From contig CAZTGE010000003.1 in the NCBI GenBank assembly GCA_964612995.1, forward strand, positions 1-64,000: a DNA stretch of 64,000 nucleotides. Reading direction: 5' to 3'. This document shows, piece after piece, positions 17,141 to 27,303 of this stretch. The stretch is from SLQH01 sp964612995 (GTDB lineage Bacteria; Planctomycetota; UBA11346). Under the pieces are notes generated by a model. It was not told where the DNA came from. It worked only from the letters and a program-made list of their open reading frames with translations, and searched no databases. The translations under genes and the position numbers were made by a program. The stretch's first letter is position 1. Every line of letters starts with the position of its first letter.

Positions 17141-18532
17141 ATGGGCCCGAGTCGGGTGGTCGAGGCCGAACGCGTACGCATCCTCGGCGGCGGAACGACG
17201 CCGGCTGCGGGCAGCTACGTGCTCTACTGGATGCAGGCCGCGCAACGCGAGCACCACAACCCGGCCCTGGAATATGCGCTCGCGCACGCCAACGCACTCG
17301 ACAAACCGCTGCTGATCGGTTTCGGCCTGACCGACGCCTATCCCGAAGCGACCCATCGCCACTACCACTTCATGGCCGCGGGACTCATCGACACTGCCGC
17401 CGCGCTGAGAGAACGCGGACTCAAGCTGGTGGTGCGCCGTGGTGCACCGGACGAGGTCGCGCTCGCGCTCGCCGCCGATGCGGCGCTGGTGGTGGTCGAT
17501 CGTGGCTATCTGCGCATCCAGCAACGCTGGCGTGCGCGCGTCGCCGCCGCGGCCGCGTGCCCGGTGATCCAGGTCGAGTGCGATGTCATCGTGCCGGTCG
17601 ACACGGTCAGCGACCATCGCGAGTACGCCGCGCGGACCATCCGCCCCAAGCTGCATGCGCGCTATCGTGACTTCCTCGCCCCCCTTCCCCGTCAGCCGGT
17701 AGCCAAGCGCTCGCTGCCTTTGCACGTCACCGGCATCGACCTGAGCGATGCAGACCAGGTCTGCGCCGGGTTGCGCCTCGATCGCAGCGTCGCGCCGGTC
17801 GCCCGGTTCACCGGCGGCGAAATCCGCGCCCGCGAGCTGTTCGCCGATTTCACCACCCGCTTGGGCGCCTACGCCACCAACCGCAACCAGCCCCAGACCG
17901 ACGATGTCTCGCACATGAGCCCCTACCTGCACTTCGGCCAGATCTCGCCGGTGTGGATGGCGCTGGAGCTGGAAGGGGCCCGTCGCGGCGACTCTGGGGT
18001 CGCCGCGTACATCGAACAGCTGCTGGTCCGCCGTGAGCTCGCCTGCAACTACGTACGCCACGAGCCCGGCTACGATCGCTATGCGGCGCTGCCCGAGTGG
18101 GCCCGCACCACCCTGGAGGAACGGCGGGACGACCGCCGTGCGCATCGCTACACCCGCCGCCAGCTCGAGGCGGCAAAGACCCACGACCCCTACTGGAACG
18201 CCGCCATGCGCGAGATGCGCGAGACCGGCTACATGCACAATTACATGCGGATGTACTGGGGCAAGAAGATCATCGAGTGGACCAATACCCCCGCCTACGC
18301 CTTCCGTCTCGCCTTGTCGCTGAACAACCGCTATTTCATCGATGGCCGCGACCCCAACAGTTACGTCGGCGTGGCCTGGCTCTTCGGCCTGCACGACCGG
18401 CCCTGGACCCGCCGGCCGGTCTTCGGCACCGTGCGGTACATGGCCGCGAGCGGATTGGAGCGCAAGGCCGACCCCGTGGCGTATGGCGAGCGGGTCGCGG
18501 CGCTGTGTCGCGCGGAGGCGGCGTGCCGCTGA
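17141..18532 (+). CDS. phr: Class II CPD photolyase
   Basis: Deoxyribodipyrimidine photolyase, a flavoprotein that uses blue light to split UV-induced cyclobutane pyrimidine dimers. Class II signatures are YVLYWMQAAQREHHNPALEY at the N-terminus, YMHNYMRMYWGKKIIEWT, and GRDPNSYVGVAWLFGLHDRP with VFGTVRYM at the C-terminus. The length (463 aa) is normal. The ATG at 17141 has GGAGAGGAG ten or so bases upstream; the long open frame before it overlaps the previous gene and is not real. It follows the PQQ-type gene by 49 bases on the same strand and may be cotranscribed. Confidence 0.95.
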   Translation: MGPSRVVEAERVRILGGGTTPAAGSYVLYWMQAAQREHHNPALEYALAHANALDKPLLIGFGLTDAYPEATHRHYHFMAAGLIDTAAALRERGLKLVVRRGAPDEVALALAADAALVVVDRGYLRIQQRWRARVAAAAACPVIQVECDVIVPVDTVSDHREYAARTIRPKLHARYRDFLAPLPRQPVAKRSLPLHVTGIDLSDADQVCAGLRLDRSVAPVARFTGGEIRARELFADFTTRLGAYATNRNQPQTDDVSHMSPYLHFGQISPVWMALELEGARRGDSGVAAYIEQLLVRRELACNYVRHEPGYDRYAALPEWARTTLEERRDDRRAHRYTRRQLEAAKTHDPYWNAAMREMRETGYMHNYMRMYWGKKIIEWTNTPAYAFRLALSLNNRYFIDGRDPNSYVGVAWLFGLHDRPWTRRPVFGTVRYMAASGLERKADPVAYGERVAALCRAEAACR

Positions 18533-18545
18533 ATCGACCGCGTGC

Positions 18546-18956
18546 TCAGCGATCGTCGACAGCGCGGTAGAAGCGCGAGAAGTCCTTGTCGAGCACCATG
18601 ACGTGGAACTCGATGAATTCATCGACGAAGGCGGCGTAGTCGATCAACCGCTGGGCGATGTCGTCGTTGGCGGTGATCTGCTTGAGCTGCAGCGCGAACT
18701 TGCGGTGGTGCAGGCGGTGGTTGCCGATGGCTGGATATCCGCGCTGTTCCATCTCGGTCTCCTGTTGCGAGACATAGCGCTTGAGGTAATCGAGCGCGGT
18801 GCGCTCCATGTCGGCCACCTCCGTGGGCGGGCGTTCCTCGCCGTAGGCGTCCATCAGATCCTGGAACAGGCCGACGAGGATCCGGATCTGCATATCCAGG
18901 GCCTTGTTCCCGGTGCGGAAACCAGTGGTGTATTTCAGTTTGATGGTCTTGCGCAT
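18546..18956 (-). CDS. Hemerythrin-like protein lacking one iron site
   Basis: 136 aa with the four-helix hemerythrin layout. Compared with canonical bacteriohemerythrins, the iron-1 ligands are present: NHRLHHRKF supplies the HxxxH pair and EFHVMVLDKDF supplies the last His and bridging Asp. The second site looks lost: the first-helix D-x-x-H is DMQI (Ile instead of His), and the second-helix HFxxEE is YVSQQE (Tyr for His, Gln for the bridging Glu). So it may bind one iron, or act as a non-O2 sensor or scaffold. It is a stand-alone domain. A structured RNA-like element lies just upstream of its start. Confidence 0.82.
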   Translation of the reverse strand: MRKTIKLKYTTGFRTGNKALDMQIRILVGLFQDLMDAYGEERPPTEVADMERTALDYLKRYVSQQETEMEQRGYPAIGNHRLHHRKFALQLKQITANDDIAQRLIDYAAFVDEFIEFHVMVLDKDFSRFYRAVDDR

Positions 18957-19010
18957 CCGCGGACCATCGTACCTGCGGCCTGTTGGCGATGCAACGATAC
19001 TTGTCGGCTC

Positions 19011-19201
19011 GTAACCACTCGGGCCCCTCGGGCATGAGTGTTACCAGCCGTATATGGGGCTCCATCGCATGCGATGGGGTCTGGCGCCGAGTGGTGGTGG
19101 GCGGATACATTTCGGCGCAGCCGCGCCGCCCACGCTCGCATCTGCATGCAGATGCGAGCGAACCACGACAAAGGTGTAGGGGCGAAGCCCCTGAGCAGTC
19201 A
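19011..19201 (+). ncRNA. Multi-stem structured RNA-like element B, copy 2
   Basis: Second copy of the element at 12601. The opening stem is stronger here: GTAACCACTC pairs with GAGTGTTAC around the inner GCCC/GGGC hairpin. GTGGGCGG/CCGCCCAC and CGCTCGCATCTGC with its perfect complement follow. The GGTCCTCAC hairpin of copy 1 is absent as a clean module deletion, and the last hairpin is AGGGGCGAAGCCCCT. Shared unpaired blocks include TCTGGCGCCGAGT and GCGAACCACGACAAAG. It lies between the hemerythrin start and the trmO stop, in a 258-base gap that holds nothing else obvious. Confidence 0.6.
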
Positions 19202-19214
19202 CGGTGGCTCTGAC

Positions 19215-19706
19215 TCAATCGGCGACGAAGCGGTCGTCGGCCCGGGTCCGCTGCGAATGCCGCGCGTCGAGCCACCCGGCGCGACAATCGGGGAAGGCGT
19301 CGAATTCCGGCACGTAGGGCTTGATGTCGAGGACCGGCGTGCCGTCGAGCAGGTCGACGCCGCGGATGCGCAGGGTCTCGCCCTCGATCGCGAGCAGCTC
19401 GGGGCAGGAGATGCCGAGCGGATTGGGCCGGGCTGGCGCGCGGGTGGCGAACAGGCCGTGTGGCACCGTGTCGCGATAGGGCACCGGCTGCAGGTCCACC
19501 GGTCCGCTGCGGTGGTACCACACCAGCAACCAGATGCGCGTGAAACCCTCAAGGTCGCGCAGCGCGGCGCGATAGGCGGGATCAACACAGATCGTGCCCT
19601 CGTGCTCCTGGCCGTGCACGCTCTGGATCGGCGTGCCGGGCTGTTCGGTGAACGGCGAGTGGACCACCCCGATGGGGTGGGTCGTGAAACCGTCGGTCTG
19701 GCTCAT
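19215..19706 (-). CDS. trmO: TrmO-like tRNA (t6A37) methyltransferase
   Basis: TsaA/TrmO-family SAM-dependent enzyme that N6-methylates t6A at position 37 of tRNA. Signatures are IGVVHSPF at the N-terminus and LFATRAPARPNPLGISCPEL in the middle, with GVDLLDGTPVLDIKPYVPEFD toward the end. At 163 aa it corresponds to the catalytic TsaA domain, shorter than E. coli TrmO (about 235 aa), which has an extra C-terminal region. Its ATG overlaps the stop of the nudix gene by four bases, so it is the last gene of the bglB-nudix-trmO operon. tsaE in the same window acts in synthesis of its substrate. Confidence 0.9.
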   Translation of the reverse strand: MSQTDGFTTHPIGVVHSPFTEQPGTPIQSVHGQEHEGTICVDPAYRAALRDLEGFTRIWLLVWYHRSGPVDLQPVPYRDTVPHGLFATRAPARPNPLGISCPELLAIEGETLRIRGVDLLDGTPVLDIKPYVPEFDAFPDCRAGWLDARHSQRTRADDRFVAD

Positions 19707-20212
19707 CGGTGCTGCTCCTCACCTTGCGCGGCAGCGTCTGCCGGATCGCCCCGCCCGTTCTGCAGTCGCATGCACAGGGCATCCATCAGCGGTCGCTGTC
19801 CCGGCACCAGGGCCGAGCGCGCGGCATCGACGGCAAACCATGCGCCACGATCGGCCTCGGGGAATTCCTGCCGCCGGCCGGAGTGTGGCGGCCATTCCAT
19901 GGTGAAACTGTTGCTGCGCAAGCGCTCTGGGTCCAGATCGCCTTCGGCGATCCAGCAGCGCACCTCTTTGCCCCGGCTCTGCCGCACGGTGGTCAACTCC
20001 TCGAGTGGAACGGTGAGCCGGACGCCCGTCTCCTCGGCGAATTCGCGCTCGGCCGCGCAGCGCGGATCCTCATTGTCATCGCACTCGCCCTTGGGGATCG
20101 ACCAGGCACCGATCTCCCGTCCCGACCAGAACGGCCCACCGGGATGGACGAGGAACACCTCGATCCCGGCGGCGCCGCGCCGATACAGCAACACGCCCGC
20201 AGAGCATTTCAC
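19703..20212 (-). CDS. NUDIX hydrolase
   Basis: 169 aa with a full Nudix box GECDDNEDPRCAAEREFAEE followed by TG, and an N-terminal beta strand region SAGVLLYRRGAAGIEVFLVH. It should hydrolyse a nucleoside diphosphate linked to another group. The KGECDDNED spacing and WSIPKGE resemble predicted NTP pyrophosphohydrolases annotated near Ap4A hydrolases. It starts with GTG at 20210-20212, overlapping the bglB stop (GTGA), and its own stop overlaps the trmO start, so translation is probably coupled. Substrate not assignable. Confidence 0.88.
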   Translation of the reverse strand: MKCSAGVLLYRRGAAGIEVFLVHPGGPFWSGREIGAWSIPKGECDDNEDPRCAAEREFAEETGVRLTVPLEELTTVRQSRGKEVRCWIAEGDLDPERLRSNSFTMEWPPHSGRRQEFPEADRGAWFAVDAARSALVPGQRPLMDALCMRLQNGRGDPADAAAQGEEQHR

Positions 20213-21582
20213 CCCGGCTCGCCGACATCAGCGACCACCGCGCCGTTGCTCGCGATGCACTCGCGGTACCACCGGCCCGAATCCTTGACGATCCGACGCT
20301 GGCTCGGGTAGTCGACGTAGACCAGCCCGAAGCGTGGTCGGTAGCCGAGCGACCATTCGAAGTTGTCCATCAGGGACCAGTGGAAGTAGCCGGCGCACGT
20401 GACGCCGTCGTCGATCGCCCGTCCGAGCGCGCCGAGGTGACGCGCGAGGAAATCCACTCGTTGGGGATCGTGCACCGCGCCATCGAGCGAGGGCCAGTCG
20501 TGCGCTGCCATGCCGTTCTCGGTGATCACCACCGGCAGGCCGTAGCGCTCGTGCAACAGGCGCGGGCCCCAGTAGAGACACTCCGGCTGCACCGGCCAGC
20601 CGAGGATGTTGTAACCGATGGAGGTATGCCCGGGGACCTGTTCGAAGCCGCAGGCCGCATCGCTGGCCCGCACCACCTCGGCGAAGTAGATGTTGGTGCC
20701 GAAGAAATCCAGCGGCTGATGGATCACGGCGAGGTCGTCGGCATCGATCTCAGGCACCATGCCGTCGTAGGCCACGGCGAGGTCGTCGGGATAGCATCCG
20801 CGGTACATCGGGTCCATGTAGAGCGTGTTGCCGCCGATGCCGGGGCGATGCAGCCCGAAGGTGGCGCGTCGGGCAGCCTCGATGTCGGCCGGTGCGGTGG
20901 TCTGGGGCATCGCGATCTTGCCCACCAGCGCCGCGCCGACCTGCGCCGGGCGTGGAGATGCAGCGCGGATCGCCTCCACCGCATGACCGTGCGCCAACAA
21001 GGTATTGTGGACCACGGTCGACGCGTCGGACATGCCATACTTGAGGCCGGGCGCCTGTTCGCCGGTCCGATGGCCGAGGCCAAGGAAGCACTGCGGCTCG
21101 TTGATGGTCAGCCAATGGTCCACCCGGTCCCCGAGACGCTCGACCACCGTATGGGCATAATCGGCGAACCAGCGTGGGGAGTCCGGGTTGAGCCAGCCGC
21201 CGCGCAGGTAGAGCGGACGGGGATAGTCCCAGTGGAACAGGGTGACCCATAGGGTGACGCCCGCCGCCAGCAGCGCGTCGACCAGCTGTTCGTAGTAGGC
21301 TAGGCCGGCTTCGTTCACCGCGCCGGTGCCGTTGGGCATGATCCGTGGCCAAGCGACCGACATGCGATAGGCCTTCAGACCGATCTCCGCCATCAGCCCC
21401 ACGTCTTCGGCCCAACGGTGGTAATGATCGCAGGCCTCCAGGCCGCTGTCGCCACGTTCGACCTTGCCATCATCGCAGTAGCTGTCCCAGACCGATACCC
21501 CGCGGCCGTCCGCGGTGCTGCCTCCTTCGATCTGGTAGGCTGCGGTGGCAGCACCCCAGGCGAAATCCGACGGGAATCCCAT
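20209..21582 (-). CDS. bglB: Family 1 beta-glucosidase
   Basis: Retaining glycoside hydrolase GH1, cleaving beta-linked glucosides such as cellobiose in the cytoplasm (no signal peptide). The N-terminal signature FAWGAATAAYQIEGG is intact, the acid/base Glu is in WLTINEPQ and the nucleophile Glu is in VVITENGMA; FHWSLMDNFEW is the aglycone-site motif. I use the ATG at 21582 (457 aa), which has AGGGGG just upstream; the frame is open 14 codons further. It is first in an operon with the nudix and trmO genes and is divergent from the sulfatase. Confidence 0.95.
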   Translation of the reverse strand: MGFPSDFAWGAATAAYQIEGGSTADGRGVSVWDSYCDDGKVERGDSGLEACDHYHRWAEDVGLMAEIGLKAYRMSVAWPRIMPNGTGAVNEAGLAYYEQLVDALLAAGVTLWVTLFHWDYPRPLYLRGGWLNPDSPRWFADYAHTVVERLGDRVDHWLTINEPQCFLGLGHRTGEQAPGLKYGMSDASTVVHNTLLAHGHAVEAIRAASPRPAQVGAALVGKIAMPQTTAPADIEAARRATFGLHRPGIGGNTLYMDPMYRGCYPDDLAVAYDGMVPEIDADDLAVIHQPLDFFGTNIYFAEVVRASDAACGFEQVPGHTSIGYNILGWPVQPECLYWGPRLLHERYGLPVVITENGMAAHDWPSLDGAVHDPQRVDFLARHLGALGRAIDDGVTCAGYFHWSLMDNFEWSLGYRPRFGLVYVDYPSQRRIVKDSGRWYRECIASNGAVVADVGEPG

Positions 21583-21710
21583 ATGCGCCCCCTGTGTACG
21601 CGCATGCTGGATCGCCCGCCGCACACGTCCACCGTATTTCCACCTCGGGCTTGTTCGCGCAGTGCCAACCGGACACTGGCCGATCGAGCCAACCGCATCC
21701 AGGAGAGGCC

Positions 21711-23027
21711 ATGCGCCGACCGAACATTCTCGTTTTCTTCGTCGACCAGCAGCGCTGGGACACCTGCGGCTGCTACGGTCAAAGCCTCCCGCTGACGCCC
21801 AACCTCGATGCCATGGCCACCGCAGGCACCCGCTTCAGCCACGCGTTCACCTGTCAGCCGGTCTGTGGCCCGGCGCGCGCTGCGATCCAGACGGGGCGTT
21901 ATGCCAGCGAGGTCGGCTGCGACGTCAACCACACCCGACTGCCGCCTGACGCGCCGACCATCGCCACGCTGCTCGGAGATGCGGGCTACGATACCGGCTA
22001 TATCGGCAAGTGGCACCTCGCCAGCTGCGGGCCGCTCGGCGGTCCGGACGACTTCCGCACCCGTCCGGTGCCGCCTGCGCTGCGCGGCGGTTATGACCAC
22101 TGGCTGGCGGCCGATGTGCTCGAGTTCACCTCACACAGCTACGATGGGCACATGTTCGATGACGCTGGCGAGCGACGCGAGTTCCCGCCCGGGCGCTACC
22201 GCGCCGATGCACAGACGGACTGGGTGCTCGAGTACCTCGATACCCGCGTCGAGGCCGAGCGACCGTTCTTCCTCATGGCCTCCTACATCGAGCCCCATCA
22301 CCAGAACGACCACGAGCATTACGAGGGTCCGCACGGCTCACGTGAGCGCTTCGCCGACTTCGCCCCCCCCGGCGATCTGATCGGCCACGACGGCGACTGG
22401 CGCGAGGAGTACCCCGACTACCTCGGCTGCGTCCACGCGCTCGATGCGAACCTCGGCCGCGTCCGCGCGCGCCTGGCCGAAACCGGCCTCGATCGCGATA
22501 CGGTGGTGATCTATACCAGCGACCACGGCTCGCACTTCCGCACCCGCAACGACGAGTACAAGCGCAGCTGCCACGACGGCTGCCTGCGCATTCCGCTGGT
22601 CGCCTGTGGACCGGGTTTCGCGCAGGGCGGCGAGCGGGCGGAACTGGCCAGCCTGATCGATCTGCCCGCGACGGTGGTCCGGGCGGCCGGCCTGGAACAG
22701 CCCACCACCTTCCGCGGGCGGGCGCTGCAGGACGCCGTGACCGGCTCTGCGCAGGATTGGCCCGACTGCTGTTTCGCCGAGATCTCGGAGAGCCACATCG
22801 GCCGTTGCATCCGCACCGCACACCACACCTACGAGGTCAGCCTGGCGCCGGACGGCCGACCGCACTGGCAGGAGACCTTCCTCTACGACAACACGGTCGA
22901 TCCCCATCAGCAGAACAACCTGGTCGCCGAACCGCTGCTCGTCGCCCTGCGCGCAGAACTCTGGGACCGCCTGCGCACGTGGATGCGCTCGACCGGCGAG
23001 ATCGATCCGGTTCTGGTTGAGGCCTGA
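21711..23027 (+). CDS. Sulfatase (formylglycine-dependent)
   Basis: 438-aa alkaline-phosphatase-superfamily sulfatase. The metal-site Asp is in NILVFFVDQQRWD, and the modification motif C-x-P-x-R is CGPAR with Cys52 expected to become formylglycine. GKWHLA and YTSDHGSH complete the active site. No signal peptide is visible, so it is cytoplasmic unless processed unusually. The ATG has AGGAG ten bases upstream. It should need a formylglycine-generating enzyme or anaerobic maturase; the SUMF1-like domain at 41500-45207 lacks a proper Cys pair, so the activator is probably elsewhere. Its substrate is a sulfate ester of unknown type. Confidence 0.93.
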   Translation: MRRPNILVFFVDQQRWDTCGCYGQSLPLTPNLDAMATAGTRFSHAFTCQPVCGPARAAIQTGRYASEVGCDVNHTRLPPDAPTIATLLGDAGYDTGYIGKWHLASCGPLGGPDDFRTRPVPPALRGGYDHWLAADVLEFTSHSYDGHMFDDAGERREFPPGRYRADAQTDWVLEYLDTRVEAERPFFLMASYIEPHHQNDHEHYEGPHGSRERFADFAPPGDLIGHDGDWREEYPDYLGCVHALDANLGRVRARLAETGLDRDTVVIYTSDHGSHFRTRNDEYKRSCHDGCLRIPLVACGPGFAQGGERAELASLIDLPATVVRAAGLEQPTTFRGRALQDAVTGSAQDWPDCCFAEISESHIGRCIRTAHHTYEVSLAPDGRPHWQETFLYDNTVDPHQQNNLVAEPLLVALRAELWDRLRTWMRSTGEIDPVLVEA

Positions 23028-23112
23028 ACGCGCGCCCTGGCTGTCACCCTCACCGGCCGTCCGGTCCCCGACCGGGGTTTGCACCGCTGCAGATGATCTG
23101 ACAATCACCTCC

Positions 23113-23298
23113 ATGACGCGTCGCACGCTGTTGCTGCTCCTCTCCGGCCTCCTGCTGCTCGGCGCCGCCGGCTGCATGCGCCGTGGCGGTGAGCAGGGCT
23201 TCTCGAGCTTCCGCTGCAACGGTCCGTCGCTGGTCGAACCGGATCCGCTGACGCACAGCACCCGCGATCGCGCCGCCTACTTGCAATACATGCCCTGA
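23113..23298 (+). CDS. Small lipoprotein
   Basis: 61 aa: MTRRTLLLLLSGLLLLGAAG followed by C, a textbook lipoprotein signal with its lipobox cysteine at 21, then 40 mostly polar residues. No domain is recognisable. The ATG at 23113 is the only one giving a proper signal peptide. It sits between the sulfatase and glmS on the same strand, with about 40 bases to glmS. Confidence 0.6.
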   Translation: MTRRTLLLLLSGLLLLGAAGCMRRGGEQGFSSFRCNGPSLVEPDPLTHSTRDRAAYLQYMP

Positions 23299-23337
23299 AC
23301 CCACACTCGGCCCAGTTCCTGCCGAAGGGATGCAACC

Positions 23338-25164
23338 ATGTGTGGAATCGCTGGATACGTGGGGCCACGCCAGGCCGAGTCATTGCTCCTGGTCGCCCTG
23401 GAGCGGCTGAAGTATCGCGGTTACGACTCCGCCGGCATGGCGATCAACGACGACGGCGATCTGCTCGTGCGCAAGGCCGCGGGCCGTCTGCGTCAGCTCG
23501 AGGAGAGCCTCGGCGCGCGTAGCCTCGCCGGGACCACCGGTATCGCCCACACCCGCTGGGCCACCCACGGCCCGCCGACCGAAGGCAACGCCCACCCCCA
23601 TAGCGACACCGCCGAACGGTTGGCGGTGGTTCACAACGGGATCATCGAAAACCACGAGGAACTGCGGCGCGAGCTGGTCGATCGTGGCGCCGTGTTCGCC
23701 AGCCAGACCGACACCGAGGTCATCGCCCACCTCGTCGCCGAGCTCTATACCGACACCGGCGATCCGCTCGCCGCGGTGCGGGCGGCGATCCGTCGCCTCG
23801 AAGGCAGCTACGCCTTCGCGATCATATTCGCCGATCACCCCGGCCGGATCGTCGTCGCACGAGAGGGCTCTCCGCTGCTGCTCGGCCGTGGCCGCGGCGA
23901 GCACCTGATCGCCTCCGACGTCCCGGCACTGCTGCCGCATGCGCACGAGGTCTGCCAGCTCCAGGATGGCTGGATCGCCGACATCCGCGCCGAACAGGTC
24001 ACCATCTGCGACGGCGACGGCGCGCCCGTGGAAGGCTGCTTCTCGCGTATCGAGCTCGCCGTCGACGATGTCTCCCGCGGCGAGTTCGACTCGTTCATGG
24101 AGAAGGAGATCGCGGAGCAGCCTGAGGTGCTGCAGCGCCTGCTCGATTCGCGCCTGATCGACGGTCGCCTGGCCATGCCGGAGATCTCGGTCGATCTCGC
24201 CCGGATCAACCACGTCGTCTTCCTCGCCTGCGGCACCAGCTGGCACGCTGCCTTGCTGGGCAAACGCTTCCTCGAGGGTCTGGCCCGGATCCACGTCGAA
24301 GTCGACATCAGCTCGGAGTACCGTTACCGCAATCCGGTGGCCTCCGGCGACACGCTGGTGGTGGCGATCAGCCAGTCGGGCGAAACGGCCGACACCCTCG
24401 CCGGGGTGCGGCTCGCCCGGTCGAAGTTCATGCCGGTGGCCAGCCTGGTCAACGTGCTCGGATCGACCATGGCCCGAGAATCAGACGGTGTCCTGCCGCT
24501 GCTCGCTGGTCCGGAGATCGGCGTCGCCAGCACCAAGGCCTACACCGCCCAGGTCCTCGCGCTCTATCTCTTCGCGCTCCAGCTGGCCCAGGCCAAGGGT
24601 CGCCTCGATGACGCCACCCGCACGCGCCTGATCGACGCCTGTTGCGCCCTGCCGGATCTCACTGCGCAGACGCTCGCTGCTTGCCGTGAGGCGGTGGACG
24701 AGGCGACCGAGCTGTTCTCCGCGGCCAACGCCAGCGTGTTCCTCGGGCGCTGTGGCGAATACCCCACTGCACTGGAGGGAGCGCTCAAGCTCAAGGAGAT
24801 CGCCTACGTCCACGCCACCGGCTACGCCGCCGGCGAGTTCAAGCACGGACCGATCGCACTGGTCACCGACGCCCTGCCGGTGATCTGCATGTGTCCACGC
24901 GATCAGATGTTCGAGAAGATGCTCGCCAACGTCGAGGAGACCCGGGCTCGCGATGGGCGGATCATCACCGTCGGCCCGGAGGAGGAGCGCCGGCTGCACG
25001 ATCTGTCGGACGTCGTCTTCCCGGTGCCTGCCCCGCCCGAGGAGATGCTGCAGCCGCTGATCAGCATCCTGCCGCTGCAGCTCTACGCCCTGCTGGTCGC
25101 CCAGCGGCGCAGCTGCGATGTCGACCAGCCGCGCAACCTGGCCAAGTCGGTCACAGTGGAGTGA
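23338..25164 (+). CDS. glmS: Glutamine-fructose-6-phosphate aminotransferase (isomerizing)
   Basis: Makes glucosamine-6-phosphate from fructose-6-phosphate and glutamine, the first step to UDP-GlcNAc for cell wall and surface polymers. 608 aa, standard length. The nucleophile is Cys2 in MCGIAGYVG; the glutaminase domain covers about 1-220 (RYRGYDSAGMAI, HTRWATHGPP), followed by two SIS domains (ACGTSWHAALLGK; ISQSGETADTLA) and the terminal NLAKSVTVE. I see no glmS ribozyme in the 39 bases before the start. murA later in the window uses the product of this pathway. Confidence 0.97.
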   Translation: MCGIAGYVGPRQAESLLLVALERLKYRGYDSAGMAINDDGDLLVRKAAGRLRQLEESLGARSLAGTTGIAHTRWATHGPPTEGNAHPHSDTAERLAVVHNGIIENHEELRRELVDRGAVFASQTDTEVIAHLVAELYTDTGDPLAAVRAAIRRLEGSYAFAIIFADHPGRIVVAREGSPLLLGRGRGEHLIASDVPALLPHAHEVCQLQDGWIADIRAEQVTICDGDGAPVEGCFSRIELAVDDVSRGEFDSFMEKEIAEQPEVLQRLLDSRLIDGRLAMPEISVDLARINHVVFLACGTSWHAALLGKRFLEGLARIHVEVDISSEYRYRNPVASGDTLVVAISQSGETADTLAGVRLARSKFMPVASLVNVLGSTMARESDGVLPLLAGPEIGVASTKAYTAQVLALYLFALQLAQAKGRLDDATRTRLIDACCALPDLTAQTLAACREAVDEATELFSAANASVFLGRCGEYPTALEGALKLKEIAYVHATGYAAGEFKHGPIALVTDALPVICMCPRDQMFEKMLANVEETRARDGRIITVGPEEERRLHDLSDVVFPVPAPPEEMLQPLISILPLQLYALLVAQRRSCDVDQPRNLAKSVTVE

Positions 25165-25170
25165 CCGCCC

Positions 25171-25725
25171 TCAGGCTTCGACCCGATCCAGGATCGGCGC
25201 GAGATACGGCCGCTTCTTCATCTCCTGCAGATCGTATTCCATCAACTGCTCGAGCGTCCACTGCCGTTCCATGGGCGTGGCCGCGCGGTAGAAGCCGTCG
25301 GCGATCCACCAGAGCAGGAAGGGTTTCTGCACCCCGGCGCGCTCTGGGCCGAGATCGACCAACCGCTGCGCCTGGGAGCGCAGGCGATCGACCGACTCGA
25401 TACGGGCTGCCGCCGCCTGCTGACGCAGATCGACGAAGTGCAGCTCCTCCCAGCTCACCCCCGCGGTGACCGCATACAGGCTGGCCCAATAGAACACCTG
25501 GGTCGCTTCGAGGATGTAGGGATCGGCATGCGAGCCGTCCAGCACCCCGCAGAGCTCGGTCATCTCGTCGCCCCAACGGGCGAGCAATCTGGCCCGATCG
25601 CCAGCGAGCAGCAGTTGCACCGTGCCAGAGACGCGCTCGCCCGCCGCGACCTGGAAATCGCGTACGGTCTGCGCATTGGCGTGGAGCTCGGCGTAGACGC
25701 GGTAGATCTGCTCCGGACTGGCCAT
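25171..25725 (-). CDS. Predicted MazG-like nucleotide pyrophosphohydrolase
   Basis: 184 aa, all-helical by composition. RWGDEMTELCGVLDG followed by DPYILEATQVFYW resembles the E-x-x-E ... E-x-x-D metal-binding helices of the MazG/HisE all-alpha NTP pyrophosphatase superfamily, though one acidic position is replaced (Asp for the first Glu). The ATG at 25725 begins MASPEQIYRVYAEL. The much longer open frame running through ahcY on the other strand is spurious. It ends six bases from the glmS stop, convergent. Function is an inference from motif layout only. Confidence 0.5.
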   Translation of the reverse strand: MASPEQIYRVYAELHANAQTVRDFQVAAGERVSGTVQLLLAGDRARLLARWGDEMTELCGVLDGSHADPYILEATQVFYWASLYAVTAGVSWEELHFVDLRQQAAAARIESVDRLRSQAQRLVDLGPERAGVQKPFLLWWIADGFYRAATPMERQWTLEQLMEYDLQEMKKRPYLAPILDRVEA

Positions 25726-25837
25726 GGATCGCCTCCCGCGGGGATACTGTCCCGCGCGGCGTCCGGGCAAGCACGGGCCTGGGCGAGCGGCTGTACAGGC
25801 GCGAAGACGAGCACGGCTTGCATTACCGTCCATCGCT

Positions 25838-25857
25838 ATATCGTGATACACCGATAT
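25838..25857. promoter_or_regulatory. Inverted repeat upstream of ahcY, possible operator
   Basis: ATATCG (25838-25843) and CGATAT (25852-25857) form a perfect inverted repeat with an eight-base spacer, ending six bases before the AAGGAG ribosome site. The patch is AT-rich in a GC-rich region. ArsR-family regulators of the S-adenosylhomocysteine cycle (SahR) are known to act at such promoters, but I cannot match the motif from memory. Confidence 0.4.
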
Positions 25858-25869
25858 CAAGGAGATCCC

Positions 25870-27291
<1,422 letters not shown>

Positions 27292-27303
27292 TCTGGCGGT
27301 CGC

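Noticed and set aside
12601..19201. IscB/IsrB or transposase gene near the B elements
   Set aside because: I looked for RuvC, HNH and DDE/HUH motifs in all frames between and beside the copies; none is present.
23299..23337. Possible glmS ribozyme
   Set aside because: Only 39 bases separate the lipoprotein stop from glmS, too short for the ribozyme, and no core sequence is seen.
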